Positions 9,085-16,620 of a stretch of 64,000 bases of DNA are shown here, piece by piece (the first letter of the stretch is position 1; the number at the start of each line of letters is the position of its first letter). Location of the stretch: the NCBI RefSeq assembly GCF_003028855.1, contig NZ_CP028324.1, positions 1,426,001 to 1,490,000 of the forward strand. Reading direction: 5' to 3'. The notes below the pieces were generated by a model, which was not told where the DNA came from, did no database searches, and saw nothing but the letters and a program-made list of their open reading frames with translations. The position numbers and the translations under genes are program-made. This DNA comes from Pseudoduganella armeniaca (GTDB lineage Bacteria; Pseudomonadota; Gammaproteobacteria; Burkholderiales; Burkholderiaceae_D).

Positions 9085-10118
9085 CGGCGCGCGTGATACA
9101 CCGCGCCGGCGCCGGCGCTTTGCTGGCAGCGCTGCTGGCGCTGGCCGGCTGCGGCGGCAATCCCATCATCGCCTCGCTGCCGGGCGCACCGAAGGTCAAA
9201 CCGCACAAGCGCGAACCGGGCGTGCCGGACCTGCCGCCGGCCGGCTCCGGCCGCGGCGGGTACTACAAGGACGACGGTCCCGGCGACGACCCGCCGCCGA
9301 ACCTGATGCAGACGCCGGACGCGGAAGTGCGCAACGATCCGCTGCTGCCGCGCTCGAACAGGCCCTACGTGGTGTTCGGCACCACCTACACGCCGATCCC
9401 GAACGACCAGCCGTTCACGCAGCGCGGCATGGGCACGTGGTACGGCAAGAAGTTCCATGGCCAGCGCACGTCGTCGGGCGAGCTGTACGACATGTACAAG
9501 ATGTCGGCCGCGCACCCGACCCTGCCGATTCCGTCGTACGCGCGCGTGACGAACCTGAGCACCGGCAAGTCGGTGGTGGTGCGCATTAACGACCGCGGCC
9601 CGTTCCATTCCAGCCGCGTGATCGACGTGTCGTACACGGCGGCGCTGAAACTGGGCTTGCTGGGCAACGGCAGCAGCCAGCTGGAAGTCACGCGCATCAT
9701 GCCGGACGAGATCGACCGCATGGTCGCGGCGCGCAAGGCCGGCACGCTGATCGCGGCCGTCGAGGGCTTGCCGGTGGCGCCGCAGGGCGCGACGCCGGTG
9801 CTGTCGGCCACGACCGGCCCGGACGACATCGAGAACTTCCTGCTGACGCGCGATACCACGCCCGATCGCGCCGCGCCGGCGCCGGGCGGCTTTTACCTGC
9901 AGCTGGGCGCGTACTCGCGCGAGGAAAGCGCATCGACGATGCGCGAGCGGCTCGCCAGCGCGACGCGCGGCAGCGATTACGAGGTGGTGCAGGCGGGTAC
10001 CGTGTACCGGCTGTACGGCGGCCCGTTCGGCAGCCGCGAGGAAGCGGCCAATGCCGCCGCGCGGTTGCCGCCGGCGCTGCGCTTGAAGCCCTTGATCGTG
10101 CAGCGGCAGGTCAACTGA
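9081..10118 (+). CDS. rlpA: Septal ring lytic transglycosylase RlpA family lipoprotein
   Basis: The family acts on peptidoglycan; the Pseudomonas enzyme is a lytic transglycosylase for glycan lacking stem peptides. The 345-residue protein starts at a GTG that overlaps the rodA stop (GTGA). It has a lipoprotein signal with the lipobox LALAGC (acylated C24). A double-psi beta-barrel follows at about residues 113-205 (GTWYGKKFHGQRTSSGE, NDRGPFHSSRVIDVS) and a C-terminal SPOR domain at about 270-345 (GGFYLQLGAYSREESA) that binds denuded glycan. It ends the mre operon; a palindromic repeat lies just downstream. Confidence 0.96.
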   Translation: MTARVIHRAGAGALLAALLALAGCGGNPIIASLPGAPKVKPHKREPGVPDLPPAGSGRGGYYKDDGPGDDPPPNLMQTPDAEVRNDPLLPRSNRPYVVFGTTYTPIPNDQPFTQRGMGTWYGKKFHGQRTSSGELYDMYKMSAAHPTLPIPSYARVTNLSTGKSVVVRINDRGPFHSSRVIDVSYTAALKLGLLGNGSSQLEVTRIMPDEIDRMVAARKAGTLIAAVEGLPVAPQGATPVLSATTGPDDIENFLLTRDTTPDRAAPAPGGFYLQLGAYSREESASTMRERLASATRGSDYEVVQAGTVYRLYGGPFGSREEAANAAARLPPALRLKPLIVQRQVN

Positions 10119-10132
10119 GCGCTAACGTGTCA

Positions 10133-10235
10133 GGCTTAGGGTCTGTCCCCAACGGGGACTGACCCTGGTTTGAATCGTTTCGTCCGCGCCGCCTTGGAAA
10201 ACCGGGGTCAGTCCCAGAGGGACAGACCCCAAGCC
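10133..10235. repeat. REPIN-like palindromic element, convergent junction rlpA / SPOR gene
   Basis: Two inverted arms flank a core of about 40 bp. The left arm is ggcttagggtctgtcccc then ggggactgaccc; the right arm is gggtcagtccc then gggacagaccccaagcc. Each arm folds on itself with one central mismatch, and the two arms also pair with each other almost perfectly. The core is homologous to the cores of the 25-kb array but in the opposite orientation. It fills most of the 137-bp tail-to-tail space. Confidence 0.9.
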
Positions 10236-10255
10236 TTCGAACGCTAGCGGTCACC

Positions 10256-10959
10256 TTACCTGCACCCCCGCACCTGCTGCTCCGGGAACCTGGCGGCAAT
10301 CCGCTCCAGCTTCACCCGCGTCGCCGCAGTGATATCGCGGAACTGGAACAGCATCTGCTTGCTGGGCGAATAGCGCGGCGCCACGCGGGCTGCCGTCACC
10401 CCTTGCTTGGCCAGCTTGGCCAGCTCCGTCTGCGCCGCCGATTCGGCCTTGAATACGCCCAGCGAGATGCCGTTCTTCTGCTGGCCTTCCGGAATGATGT
10501 AGAAATCGGCGACGCCCTTGGCGCGCAGTTCGGCGGCGCGCTTTTCCGCCACGTCGCGCGTCGGCGCGGGTGGGATCATCACCATGTAGCTGGACACTTC
10601 CTGGCCCTGCACGTTGCGCCGCGCCTGGCGCTCGCCCAGCTCCAGCGGCGCCAGCTGCGCTTCGAAGCGGCGCGCGTCGGCCAGTGCGAAGTTGCCGACT
10701 TCGACGCAGGCGACGACCGGCTGTTCCTGCGCGGGCGCCGCTGCCTCCGCCGCCGCCGTGCGCGCCGGCTCGGGTGTGATGGCGGCGCTGGCCGCATTGG
10801 CCTTGACGGCCGAGATCAGCGTCAGCTGCTTCGCGTTCAACTGCTTGTGCAACCGCGCCGGCTCATGCTCTTCCCCTGGAAGCTGCCCAGGAAGCCCTGG
10901 CCATAGGCGAACAGCGCGGCATTCGCGAGCAGCAGCACGGCAAAACAGAACTTCAGCAC
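10256..10959 (-). CDS. SPOR-domain protein with apparent -1 frameshift
   Basis: The C-terminal two thirds read as a SPOR-type protein (VACVEVGNFALADARRFEAQL ending FPEQQVRGCR), a likely periplasmic glycan-binding domain. The expected membrane anchor is in a different frame: a GTG at 10959 with ggagggg eight bases upstream begins VLKFCFAVLLLANAALFAYG, then reaches a stop after about 40 residues. The frames would join if one base were added at the run of four G (plus-strand cccc, 10873-10876). So the gene is a fresh frameshift, a sequencing error in a homopolymer, or less likely recoded. An alternative unshifted start is GTG 10966, which lacks an anchor. It follows coaX immediately. Confidence 0.7.
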
Positions 10960-10962
10960 ACG

Positions 10963-11727
10963 TCACCCCTCCGCCCGCACGACGGCGTGCAGGCCTTTCA
11001 TCACGATATTGTCCACGTGGCGCAGCACCAGCCCTGGCGTTTGTGCCAGCAGCGGCGCGATGTACGGCGCCGCGCCGCCCGACAGCAGACATTCTACGGC
11101 GCCGTGGCCGGCATAGGCGCGCCCTATGGCGCCGGCTTGCGCCGACAGGCAGCCGGCCAGGATCGCATCGTCCGTGTTGTCGCCGAACGGGGAGGGCAGC
11201 AGGGTACCGGGCTGGATCTGCGGCAGCTGCGCCGTGTTGCGGGCCAGCGAGCTGGCCATCAGCCCCAGGCCCGGCAGGATCATGCCGCCGATGAAGCGCC
11301 CGGCGGCGTCGATGGCATCGACCGTGGTCGCCGTGCCGCAGTTGGCGACGATGACGGGACAGCCCGGCACCAGCGTGCGTGCGCCGATGGCGGCGGCAAA
11401 GCGGTCGCAGCCCAGTTGCGTGGGATTGCGGTAGCCGTTGACGAGGCCCGCACGCTGCGCGGAGGACGCGAACCATTCTACGGCCACGCCCGGCGCGGTG
11501 GCCGCGAGCATCTGCTCCAGCCGGGTGCGCACGGCGGCACCCGCGACATTGGCTGCCAGCACTCGCGCCGGCTGCGCCGTCGCGAACGCGGCGCTCCACT
11601 GCACCGCGAGGTCGGCCGCATCGGCATGCATGGCCGCGCCCTGCGCGAGCCAGGCGTCGCCGGCGCTGTCCGCCAGCGCCCACTTGATGCGGGTGTTGCC
11701 GGCGTCGATGAGCAGCCAGGTGCGCAT
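10963..11727 (-). CDS. coaX: Type III pantothenate kinase
   Basis: CoaX phosphorylates pantothenate, the first step of coenzyme A synthesis; the type III enzyme is an ASKHA-fold kinase that is not feedback-inhibited by CoA. The 254-residue protein shows the phosphate-1 motif LLIDAGNTRIKWAL at the N-terminus, ANCGTATTVDAID with IGGMILPGLGLM in the middle and DNTDDAILAG further on. The ATG overlaps the birA stop (TGATG), so the two are coupled. The birA-coaX order is a well-known arrangement in betaproteobacteria. Confidence 0.96.
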   Translation of the reverse strand: MRTWLLIDAGNTRIKWALADSAGDAWLAQGAAMHADAADLAVQWSAAFATAQPARVLAANVAGAAVRTRLEQMLAATAPGVAVEWFASSAQRAGLVNGYRNPTQLGCDRFAAAIGARTLVPGCPVIVANCGTATTVDAIDAAGRFIGGMILPGLGLMASSLARNTAQLPQIQPGTLLPSPFGDNTDDAILAGCLSAQAGAIGRAYAGHGAVECLLSGGAAPYIAPLLAQTPGLVLRHVDNIVMKGLHAVVRAEG

Positions 11728-12539
11728 CAGGCGAGCCTCAGCGAGACGTCGCCCGACAGCACGGTGACGCGGCCGGCTGGGGTGTCCAGCAGCAGCCGGC
11801 CCGCGTCGTCCACGCCGGCGGCGTGCCCCTGTTGGACGATGGTACCGTTGTCGAGGATGTTGACGGCCGCGCCGCGCCAGCCCTGCAAGCCGTTCCAGCG
11901 CTCGGTGAACGGGGCGAAGCCGGTGTCGTCGAATTCGGCCAGCACGGCGGCCAGGCGGCTCAGCAAGGTGGCCATCAGCGTGTTGCGCTCCATCTGCGCC
12001 AGCCATGGTGCTGATGCGACGGCGCGCCCGACGGCCGCCTCCAGCTCGTCCGGCAGCAAGAGGTTCATGCCGCAGCCGATCACGGCCCAGATGGCGCCGT
12101 CCGGCGCGGCCTGGGTCTCGACCAGGATACCGGCCAGCTTGGCGCCGTCCTTCATCACGTCGTTGGGCCACTTCAGCTGCACCGGCACGTCCAGGCCGGC
12201 CAGCGTTTCCGCCAGCGCCACGCCGACGGCCAGCGGCAGGCCGGCCAGCCGCTGCAGCGGGCCCTGGAAGCGCCACGCCAGCGAGAACGTCAGCGACGAG
12301 CCGGGGGCGGACAGCCAGCTGCGCCCGGCCCGGCCGCGCCCGGCCGTCTGGCGCTCGGCGATCCGCAGCACCGGGCCGCTCAGGGCGGCGGCGTTGCCGG
12401 CCGACGGCAGCCGGGCCAGCAGGTCGGCATTGGTCGACCCCGTCTCGGGCACGACTTCGATGGCGATATGGGAAGCGCTGGCGGCGCAGCCGGCATGGAT
12501 GGCGGCGGCGTCGAGCAGCGGGGCGATATTCTGGTTCAT
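11727..12539 (-). CDS. birA: Biotin--[acetyl-CoA-carboxylase] ligase
   Basis: BirA activates biotin to biotinyl-AMP and attaches it to the carboxyl carrier protein of acetyl-CoA carboxylase. The 270-residue protein has the catalytic motifs ETGSTNADLL, GRGRAGRSWLSAPGSSLTFSLAW, LKWPNDVMKDGAKLAGILVE and a C-terminal SH3-like part. The N-terminal 30 residues are too short and unlike a winged helix, so this is a monofunctional (group I) enzyme without the repressor DNA-binding domain. Start and stop overlap both neighbours (ATGA with the dehydrogenase, TGATG with coaX). Confidence 0.95.
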   Translation of the reverse strand: MNQNIAPLLDAAAIHAGCAASASHIAIEVVPETGSTNADLLARLPSAGNAAALSGPVLRIAERQTAGRGRAGRSWLSAPGSSLTFSLAWRFQGPLQRLAGLPLAVGVALAETLAGLDVPVQLKWPNDVMKDGAKLAGILVETQAAPDGAIWAVIGCGMNLLLPDELEAAVGRAVASAPWLAQMERNTLMATLLSRLAAVLAEFDDTGFAPFTERWNGLQGWRGAAVNILDNGTIVQQGHAAGVDDAGRLLLDTPAGRVTVLSGDVSLRLA

Positions 12540-13309
12540 GACTGGGAGCTCTTGCGCGGCTTGTGCGGTGCGCGGGCAAAGGCCAGATCATACAGCGCAT
12601 TGGGCAGCAGGCGCAGCAGCTTGGCTACAAAGCCCATCTGCCAGGGAATCACGCGGTAGCTGGTGCCGGCGTCGATGGCGCGAGCGGCGCGCGCCGCGAA
12701 CACGCCTGGGGCCAGCAGGAACGGCATCGGGTACGGATTGTGGCGCGTCATCGGCGTATCGATGTAGCCGGGCGCGATCGTCACGATCCGGATGCCGCTG
12801 CCACGCAGTTCGACGCGCAGCGATTCGCAGTACGCCATCACGGCCGCCTTCGAGGCGCTGTAGGCACCGGCGCCGGGCAGGCCGCGGATGCCTGCCACGC
12901 TGCCGATGCCCACCAGCCGGCCGGCGCGCTGGGTGCGCATCGCCGCGATGAACGGCGCGAAGGTCGCCACGGTGGCGGTGACGTTGGTGGCGACGATGTC
13001 GGCGAACACCGGCAGGTCGTCAAGTCGCTCGGTCAGCGTGCCATGCGAGATGCCGGCGTTGGCGATGACGATGTCGATGCCGCCCGCGTGGGTCAGGAAG
13101 TCCGTTGCCGCCGCATGCAGGGCGGCGTGGTCGCGCACGTCGACGGCATAGGTGCGGTGCAGGTGGGGATTGGGGAGGGTGGCGCGCAGCGCCGCCAGCG
13201 CGTCGCCGCGGCGCCCCAGCAGGCCGACGCTGGCGCCGGCGCGGGCGTACTGCATCGCCAGCGCTGCGCCGATGCCGCTGGAAGCGCCGGTGATGAAGAC
13301 GCGCTGCAC
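12536..13309 (-). CDS. SDR family NAD(P)-dependent oxidoreductase
   Basis: A 257-residue classical short-chain dehydrogenase of unknown substrate. It has the cofactor motif TGASSGIG at residues 7-14, the NAG motif (IANAGIS), the catalytic Ser in GIGSVAG and YxxxK in YSASKAAV. The segment after the active site, APGYIDTPMTRHNPYPMPFLLAP, forms the substrate lid. A basic, slightly hydrophobic C-terminus (VAKLLRLLPNALYDLAF) resembles membrane-associated SDRs. It lies 11 bp after the dsbA-like gene and overlaps birA by four bases. The neighbours do not suggest a substrate. Confidence 0.9.
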   Translation of the reverse strand: MQRVFITGASSGIGAALAMQYARAGASVGLLGRRGDALAALRATLPNPHLHRTYAVDVRDHAALHAAATDFLTHAGGIDIVIANAGISHGTLTERLDDLPVFADIVATNVTATVATFAPFIAAMRTQRAGRLVGIGSVAGIRGLPGAGAYSASKAAVMAYCESLRVELRGSGIRIVTIAPGYIDTPMTRHNPYPMPFLLAPGVFAARAARAIDAGTSYRVIPWQMGFVAKLLRLLPNALYDLAFARAPHKPRKSSQS

Positions 13310-13320
13310 GGCGGGGATGA

Positions 13321-14004
13321 TTACTTCTTCTCGGCTTTCGCCTTGGCGACCAGCGCGTCCAGGACCAGCAGCGTGGCCTGCTGCTGCTTGGCTTCCGTGT
13401 CCAGTTCCTTGTTGGCCTGGCCCGTCAGGCTGGGCGAGACCTGCCAGCGGCCGTCGACGATCAGCAGTGGCCAGTACTCGACCTTGTAGCTCTCCATCAA
13501 GGCGCTGGCACGGCGCATCTTGCCGGCCACGCCGAAGGAACGATACGTGTCGCTGAATTTGGCACGGTCGATGCCGTTCTTCGCGACCCAGTCGAACACC
13601 GCCTCGTCGCGCGTGAAGTCCTGGCGTTCCTCATGCAGGGCCTTCAGCACCTTGGGCTGGAACTGGTCGGCCAGGCCCATCGATTCCAGCGTGTAGTACA
13701 GCTTTTGCTGCGGCGCCATGCGTTCGTTGTACGGCACGTGCACGCGCTTGAAGACGATGTTGTCGCCTTGTTTCCTGACCCAGGCCGACAGCGAGGGATC
13801 GAAGGTATTGCAGTGCGGGCACCAGTAGGCGAAGAACTCGATCACCTCGACCTTCTTGCCGCTGTCGGTCGGCTGCGGCGTCGGCAGCACCTGGTAGTCG
13901 GCGCCTTCCTTCGGCGCGGTGGGGGAGGCCGCGGCGCCGAAGGCGACCAGCGACAGCGTGGTGGCCAAACTCAGGGCGGACAGGATCTTCTTCAGCATAT
14001 GCAT
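13321..14004 (-). CDS. Thiol:disulfide interchange protein, DsbA family
   Basis: A periplasmic disulfide oxidoreductase that introduces disulfides into exported proteins. The 227-residue precursor has a signal peptide (cleavage after about residue 26, GAAA-SPT), the thioredoxin-fold active site C62-P-H-C65 in FFAYWCPHC and the late EYWPLLIVDG strand carrying the cis-proline. The CPHC dipeptide is the DsbA type. Two starts are possible: ATG 14004 or ATG 13998; ggag lies 4 and 10 bases upstream of them respectively. It follows the SPOR gene after 18 bp in the argS operon. DsbA is the best name; other DsbA-like paralogues cannot be excluded. Confidence 0.92.
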   Translation of the reverse strand: MHMLKKILSALSLATTLSLVAFGAAASPTAPKEGADYQVLPTPQPTDSGKKVEVIEFFAYWCPHCNTFDPSLSAWVRKQGDNIVFKRVHVPYNERMAPQQKLYYTLESMGLADQFQPKVLKALHEERQDFTRDEAVFDWVAKNGIDRAKFSDTYRSFGVAGKMRRASALMESYKVEYWPLLIVDGRWQVSPSLTGQANKELDTEAKQQQATLLVLDALVAKAKAEKK

Positions 14005-14022
14005 CGTTCTCCAGGCAGTGGG

Positions 14023-14700
14023 TTATTTCTGGTTGCGCACGACGGCAACGTCGACGCCGTTCTCGGACAACTTGCCGCGCACCTTGTTCATCGCTTCCAC
14101 CTGCGTGAACGGACCCACGCGCACGCGGTGCAGCACGCCCGAATCGGTGGTGCGGTCGGTCACGCTGGCCTCGAAGCCCAGCAGCGCCAGCTTGGCGCGC
14201 ACCGCTTCCGCATCCGCCGTTTCGCGGTAGGCGCCGGCCTGCAGGTAGTACACCCACTTGTCGTCGCCCGGTGCGGACGGTGCCGGGGCGCCCGACTGCG
14301 ACGGCGGCGCGGCCGTGTTCACCGGTGCCGGCGCCTTCGTCTCGCTCGGCTGGGCCTGGATCTTGTCGACCACCGCCTGCAGCGGATCGGGCTGCGGTGC
14401 CGCCGGTGCCGGCGCGGCCGGGGCGGGAGCCGCCGGATGCGCTTCCTTCTCGAAGTCGCGGTTGGCATTGCGGGTGGCGTCGCGGTTGCCGTACATCGGC
14501 TTGTTCGGGTCGGAGATCTGGCCCGTGGCCTCGGCCGGCTTGGCGCGTGCCGGCTTTTCCGTGAACGGCGACTGGCCCTTGGTGATCATCAGGGCGACCA
14601 CCACGGCAATGGCCAGGCCGATGACGAGACCGATGATGATGCCGACCAGCGTGCTGCCCTGCTGGCGCAGGGACGGGATGGAACTTGAGCGATGGGTCAT
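14023..14700 (-). CDS. FtsN-like SPOR domain membrane protein
   Basis: A 225-residue bitopic protein: basic cytoplasmic tail, one membrane segment at residues 18-40 (TLVGIIIGLVIGLAIAVVVALMI is its core), a Pro/Ala-rich periplasmic linker and a C-terminal SPOR domain from about residue 148 (YYLQAGAYRETADAEAVRAKL to VAVVRNQK). This is the layout of FtsN, which binds denuded septal glycan and triggers constriction. Its place right after argS, and its motif SDPNKPMYGN, are typical of the betaproteobacterial FtsN-like protein. Calling it FtsN itself would need functional data. Confidence 0.9.
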   Translation of the reverse strand: MTHRSSSIPSLRQQGSTLVGIIIGLVIGLAIAVVVALMITKGQSPFTEKPARAKPAEATGQISDPNKPMYGNRDATRNANRDFEKEAHPAAPAPAAPAPAAPQPDPLQAVVDKIQAQPSETKAPAPVNTAAPPSQSGAPAPSAPGDDKWVYYLQAGAYRETADAEAVRAKLALLGFEASVTDRTTDSGVLHRVRVGPFTQVEAMNKVRGKLSENGVDVAVVRNQK

Positions 14701-14706
14701 GGACTG

Positions 14707-16416
14707 TTACATCTGGTTGGGAGCGGAAACGCCGATCAGGGCCAGGCCGTTGCGCAGCACCTGGCGGGTGGCGACGACCAGCGTCAGGCGGGCCAGCTTG
14801 ACGGCTTCGTCGTCCACCAGCACGCGCTCGGCGAAGTAGAAGCTGTGCAGGGCGGCGGCCAGGTCGCGCAGGTAGAACGCCACCTGGTGCGGTCCCAGCT
14901 CGGCCTGCGCACGTGCCAGCACTTCCGGATACTGGGCCAGCGTGGCCAGCAGCGTCTTCTCGCTCGGCGCCTGCAGCGGCGCCAGGTCGACGCCGGCCAG
15001 CGTGGCTTCGTCGCCGCCCCACTGTTCCAGCATGCGGCAGATGCGCGCATGGGCGTACTGCACGTAATACACCGGGTTTTCGTCCGAGGTCTTCAGCGCC
15101 ACGTCCACGTCGAACACGAATTCCGTATCGGCCTTGCGCGAGATCAGGAAGAAGCGCACGGCGTCGCGGCCCTTGGTGATGTCGCCGCCGCCGGACCACT
15201 CGATCAGGTCGCGCACCGTGACGTAGGAACCGGCACGCTTGGAGATCTTGACCTCGGCGCCGTCCTTCATGACGGTGACCATCTTGTGCAGCACGTAGTC
15301 CGGATAGCCCTGCGGGATGCCCATGTTGACGGCCTGCAGGCCGGCGCGCACGCGCGCGATGGTGCCGTGGTGGTCCGAGCCCTGCACGTTGATGGCCTGG
15401 GTGTAGCCGCGCTGGAACTTGACGATGTGGTAGGCCACGTCCGGCACGAAGTACGTGTAGGTGCCGTCCTTCTTGCGCATCACGCGGTCCTTGTCGTCGC
15501 CGTAGTCGGTCGTGCGCAGCCACAGGGCGTCGCCTTCCTCATAAGTATGGCCGTTGGCGACCAGCGCGGCGACAGCCGCTTCGACCTTGCCGTCCTTGTA
15601 CAGCGACGATTCCAGGTAGTAGTTGTCGAACTTGACGCCGAACGCGCGCAGGTCAATGTCCTGCTCGTTGCGCAGGTAGGCCACGGCGAACGCACGGATC
15701 GATTCGAAGTCCTCGACGTCGCCGGAAGCCGTGGCGGGCACGCCGTCGCTGGCGGCCACGGTCTTCTTGGCCAGGAAGTCGTCCGCGATGTCCTGGATAT
15801 AGTCGCCGTTGTAGGCCGATTCCGGCCATGCGGCGTCGCCCGGCTTGATGCCGCGCGCGCGCGCCTGCACCGAGGTGGCCAGCGTATGGATCTGCACGCC
15901 GGCGTCGTTGTAGTAGAACTCGCGCGTGACGTCGAAGCCCTGCGCCTCGAACAGCGCGGACAGCGCATCGCCCAGCGCGGCCTGGCGGCCGTGGCCCACG
16001 TGCAGCGGACCGGTCGGGTTGGCGGAGACGAATTCGATGATCACGTGCTGGCCCGTGCCCGCGTCGCTGCGGCCGAACGCCTCGCGCTGCGCCAGGATGG
16101 TGGACACCACGGCCTGCTTGGCCGCATCCGTCACGCGCAGGTTGATGAAGCCGGGGCCGGCGATCTCGGCCGACGCGATCACGTCCTTGCCGGCCGGGTT
16201 TTCCAGCAGCGCGGCGACGAGCTTCTGCGCCAGTTCGCGCGGGTTGGTCTTGAGCTGCTTGGCCAGCTGCATGGCGATGTTGCAGGCGACGTCGCCATGG
16301 GCGGCATCGCGCGGACGCTCCAGCACCACGTTGGGGGAGAGATCCGATCCGGCCAGGATCGGGGCGAGGGCGGCCTGGAACAGGTCGACGATCTGTTGTT
16401 TTTGTTGGGCGAGCAT
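14707..16416 (-). CDS. argS: Arginyl-tRNA synthetase
   Basis: Class I synthetase that charges tRNA(Arg). The 569-residue protein has the N-terminal tRNA-binding domain, the HIGH-type motif H139-V-G-H142 in SANPTGPLHVGHGR, and the KMSKS-like loop KISKRAGSYVT. I chose ATG 16416 (MLAQQKQQIVDLF); a TTG at 16443 would add nine residues with no better ribosome site. It heads a seven-gene minus-strand operon whose members overlap or lie within 20 bp. A repeated TATAAT sequence sits just upstream. Confidence 0.97.
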   Translation of the reverse strand: MLAQQKQQIVDLFQAALAPILAGSDLSPNVVLERPRDAAHGDVACNIAMQLAKQLKTNPRELAQKLVAALLENPAGKDVIASAEIAGPGFINLRVTDAAKQAVVSTILAQREAFGRSDAGTGQHVIIEFVSANPTGPLHVGHGRQAALGDALSALFEAQGFDVTREFYYNDAGVQIHTLATSVQARARGIKPGDAAWPESAYNGDYIQDIADDFLAKKTVAASDGVPATASGDVEDFESIRAFAVAYLRNEQDIDLRAFGVKFDNYYLESSLYKDGKVEAAVAALVANGHTYEEGDALWLRTTDYGDDKDRVMRKKDGTYTYFVPDVAYHIVKFQRGYTQAINVQGSDHHGTIARVRAGLQAVNMGIPQGYPDYVLHKMVTVMKDGAEVKISKRAGSYVTVRDLIEWSGGGDITKGRDAVRFFLISRKADTEFVFDVDVALKTSDENPVYYVQYAHARICRMLEQWGGDEATLAGVDLAPLQAPSEKTLLATLAQYPEVLARAQAELGPHQVAFYLRDLAAALHSFYFAERVLVDDEAVKLARLTLVVATRQVLRNGLALIGVSAPNQM

Positions 16417-16463
16417 GAGCGTATGGGCGGCGGGGCCGCGCAATTGAAAGACTTTTTAAAGAC

Positions 16464-16521
16464 CGGACATTATAGAACGGACATTATAGAGGCGGACATT
16501 CCAGAGCGGACATTATACAAG
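16464..16521 (-). promoter_or_regulatory. Four tandem copies of a 14-15 bp motif with TATAAT boxes, upstream of argS
   Basis: On the plus strand the unit cggacattatag recurs at 16464, 16478, 16493 (degenerate, cggacattccag) and 16507. Read toward argS on the minus strand, three copies give a perfect -10 hexamer in the context tataatgtccg, at plus-strand 16469-16474, 16483-16488 and 16512-16517. The copy nearest argS would start transcription about 45 bases before the ATG. No matching -35 elements are clear. It could be a multiple-start promoter or an operator array. Confidence 0.6.
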
Positions 16522-16578
16522 CTGCCGGCAGCCGCCGACCCGGGCGCCGCGGACGGGGCAGGGGCCTGCGCCGCGCGC

Positions 16579-16587
16579 TGATACAAT
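16579..16587 (+). promoter_or_regulatory. Extended -10 promoter of rsmB
   Basis: tgatacaat has an extended TG and a TACAAT hexamer (16582-16587), 33 bp before the rsmB ATG. No good -35 hexamer is present in the GC-rich sequence before it, which is usual for extended -10 promoters. Sequence fit only. Confidence 0.5.
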
Positions 16588-16620
16588 CCCGCCTTTATTA
16601 CCGCATCACGAAAGAATCAC

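Noticed and set aside
10870..10880. Programmed -1 ribosomal frameshift in the SPOR gene
   Set aside because: The site ggggaag does not fit the X XXY YYZ rule and no clear downstream stimulator is seen. A base loss in a G run is simpler, so I kept it only as an alternative.
10256..11683. A single 475-residue protein in the frame of the SPOR domain extending across coaX
   Set aside because: The upstream part is the antiparallel-free third frame of coaX, which is a complete, well-conserved gene; it is Arg/Gly-rich and without domains.
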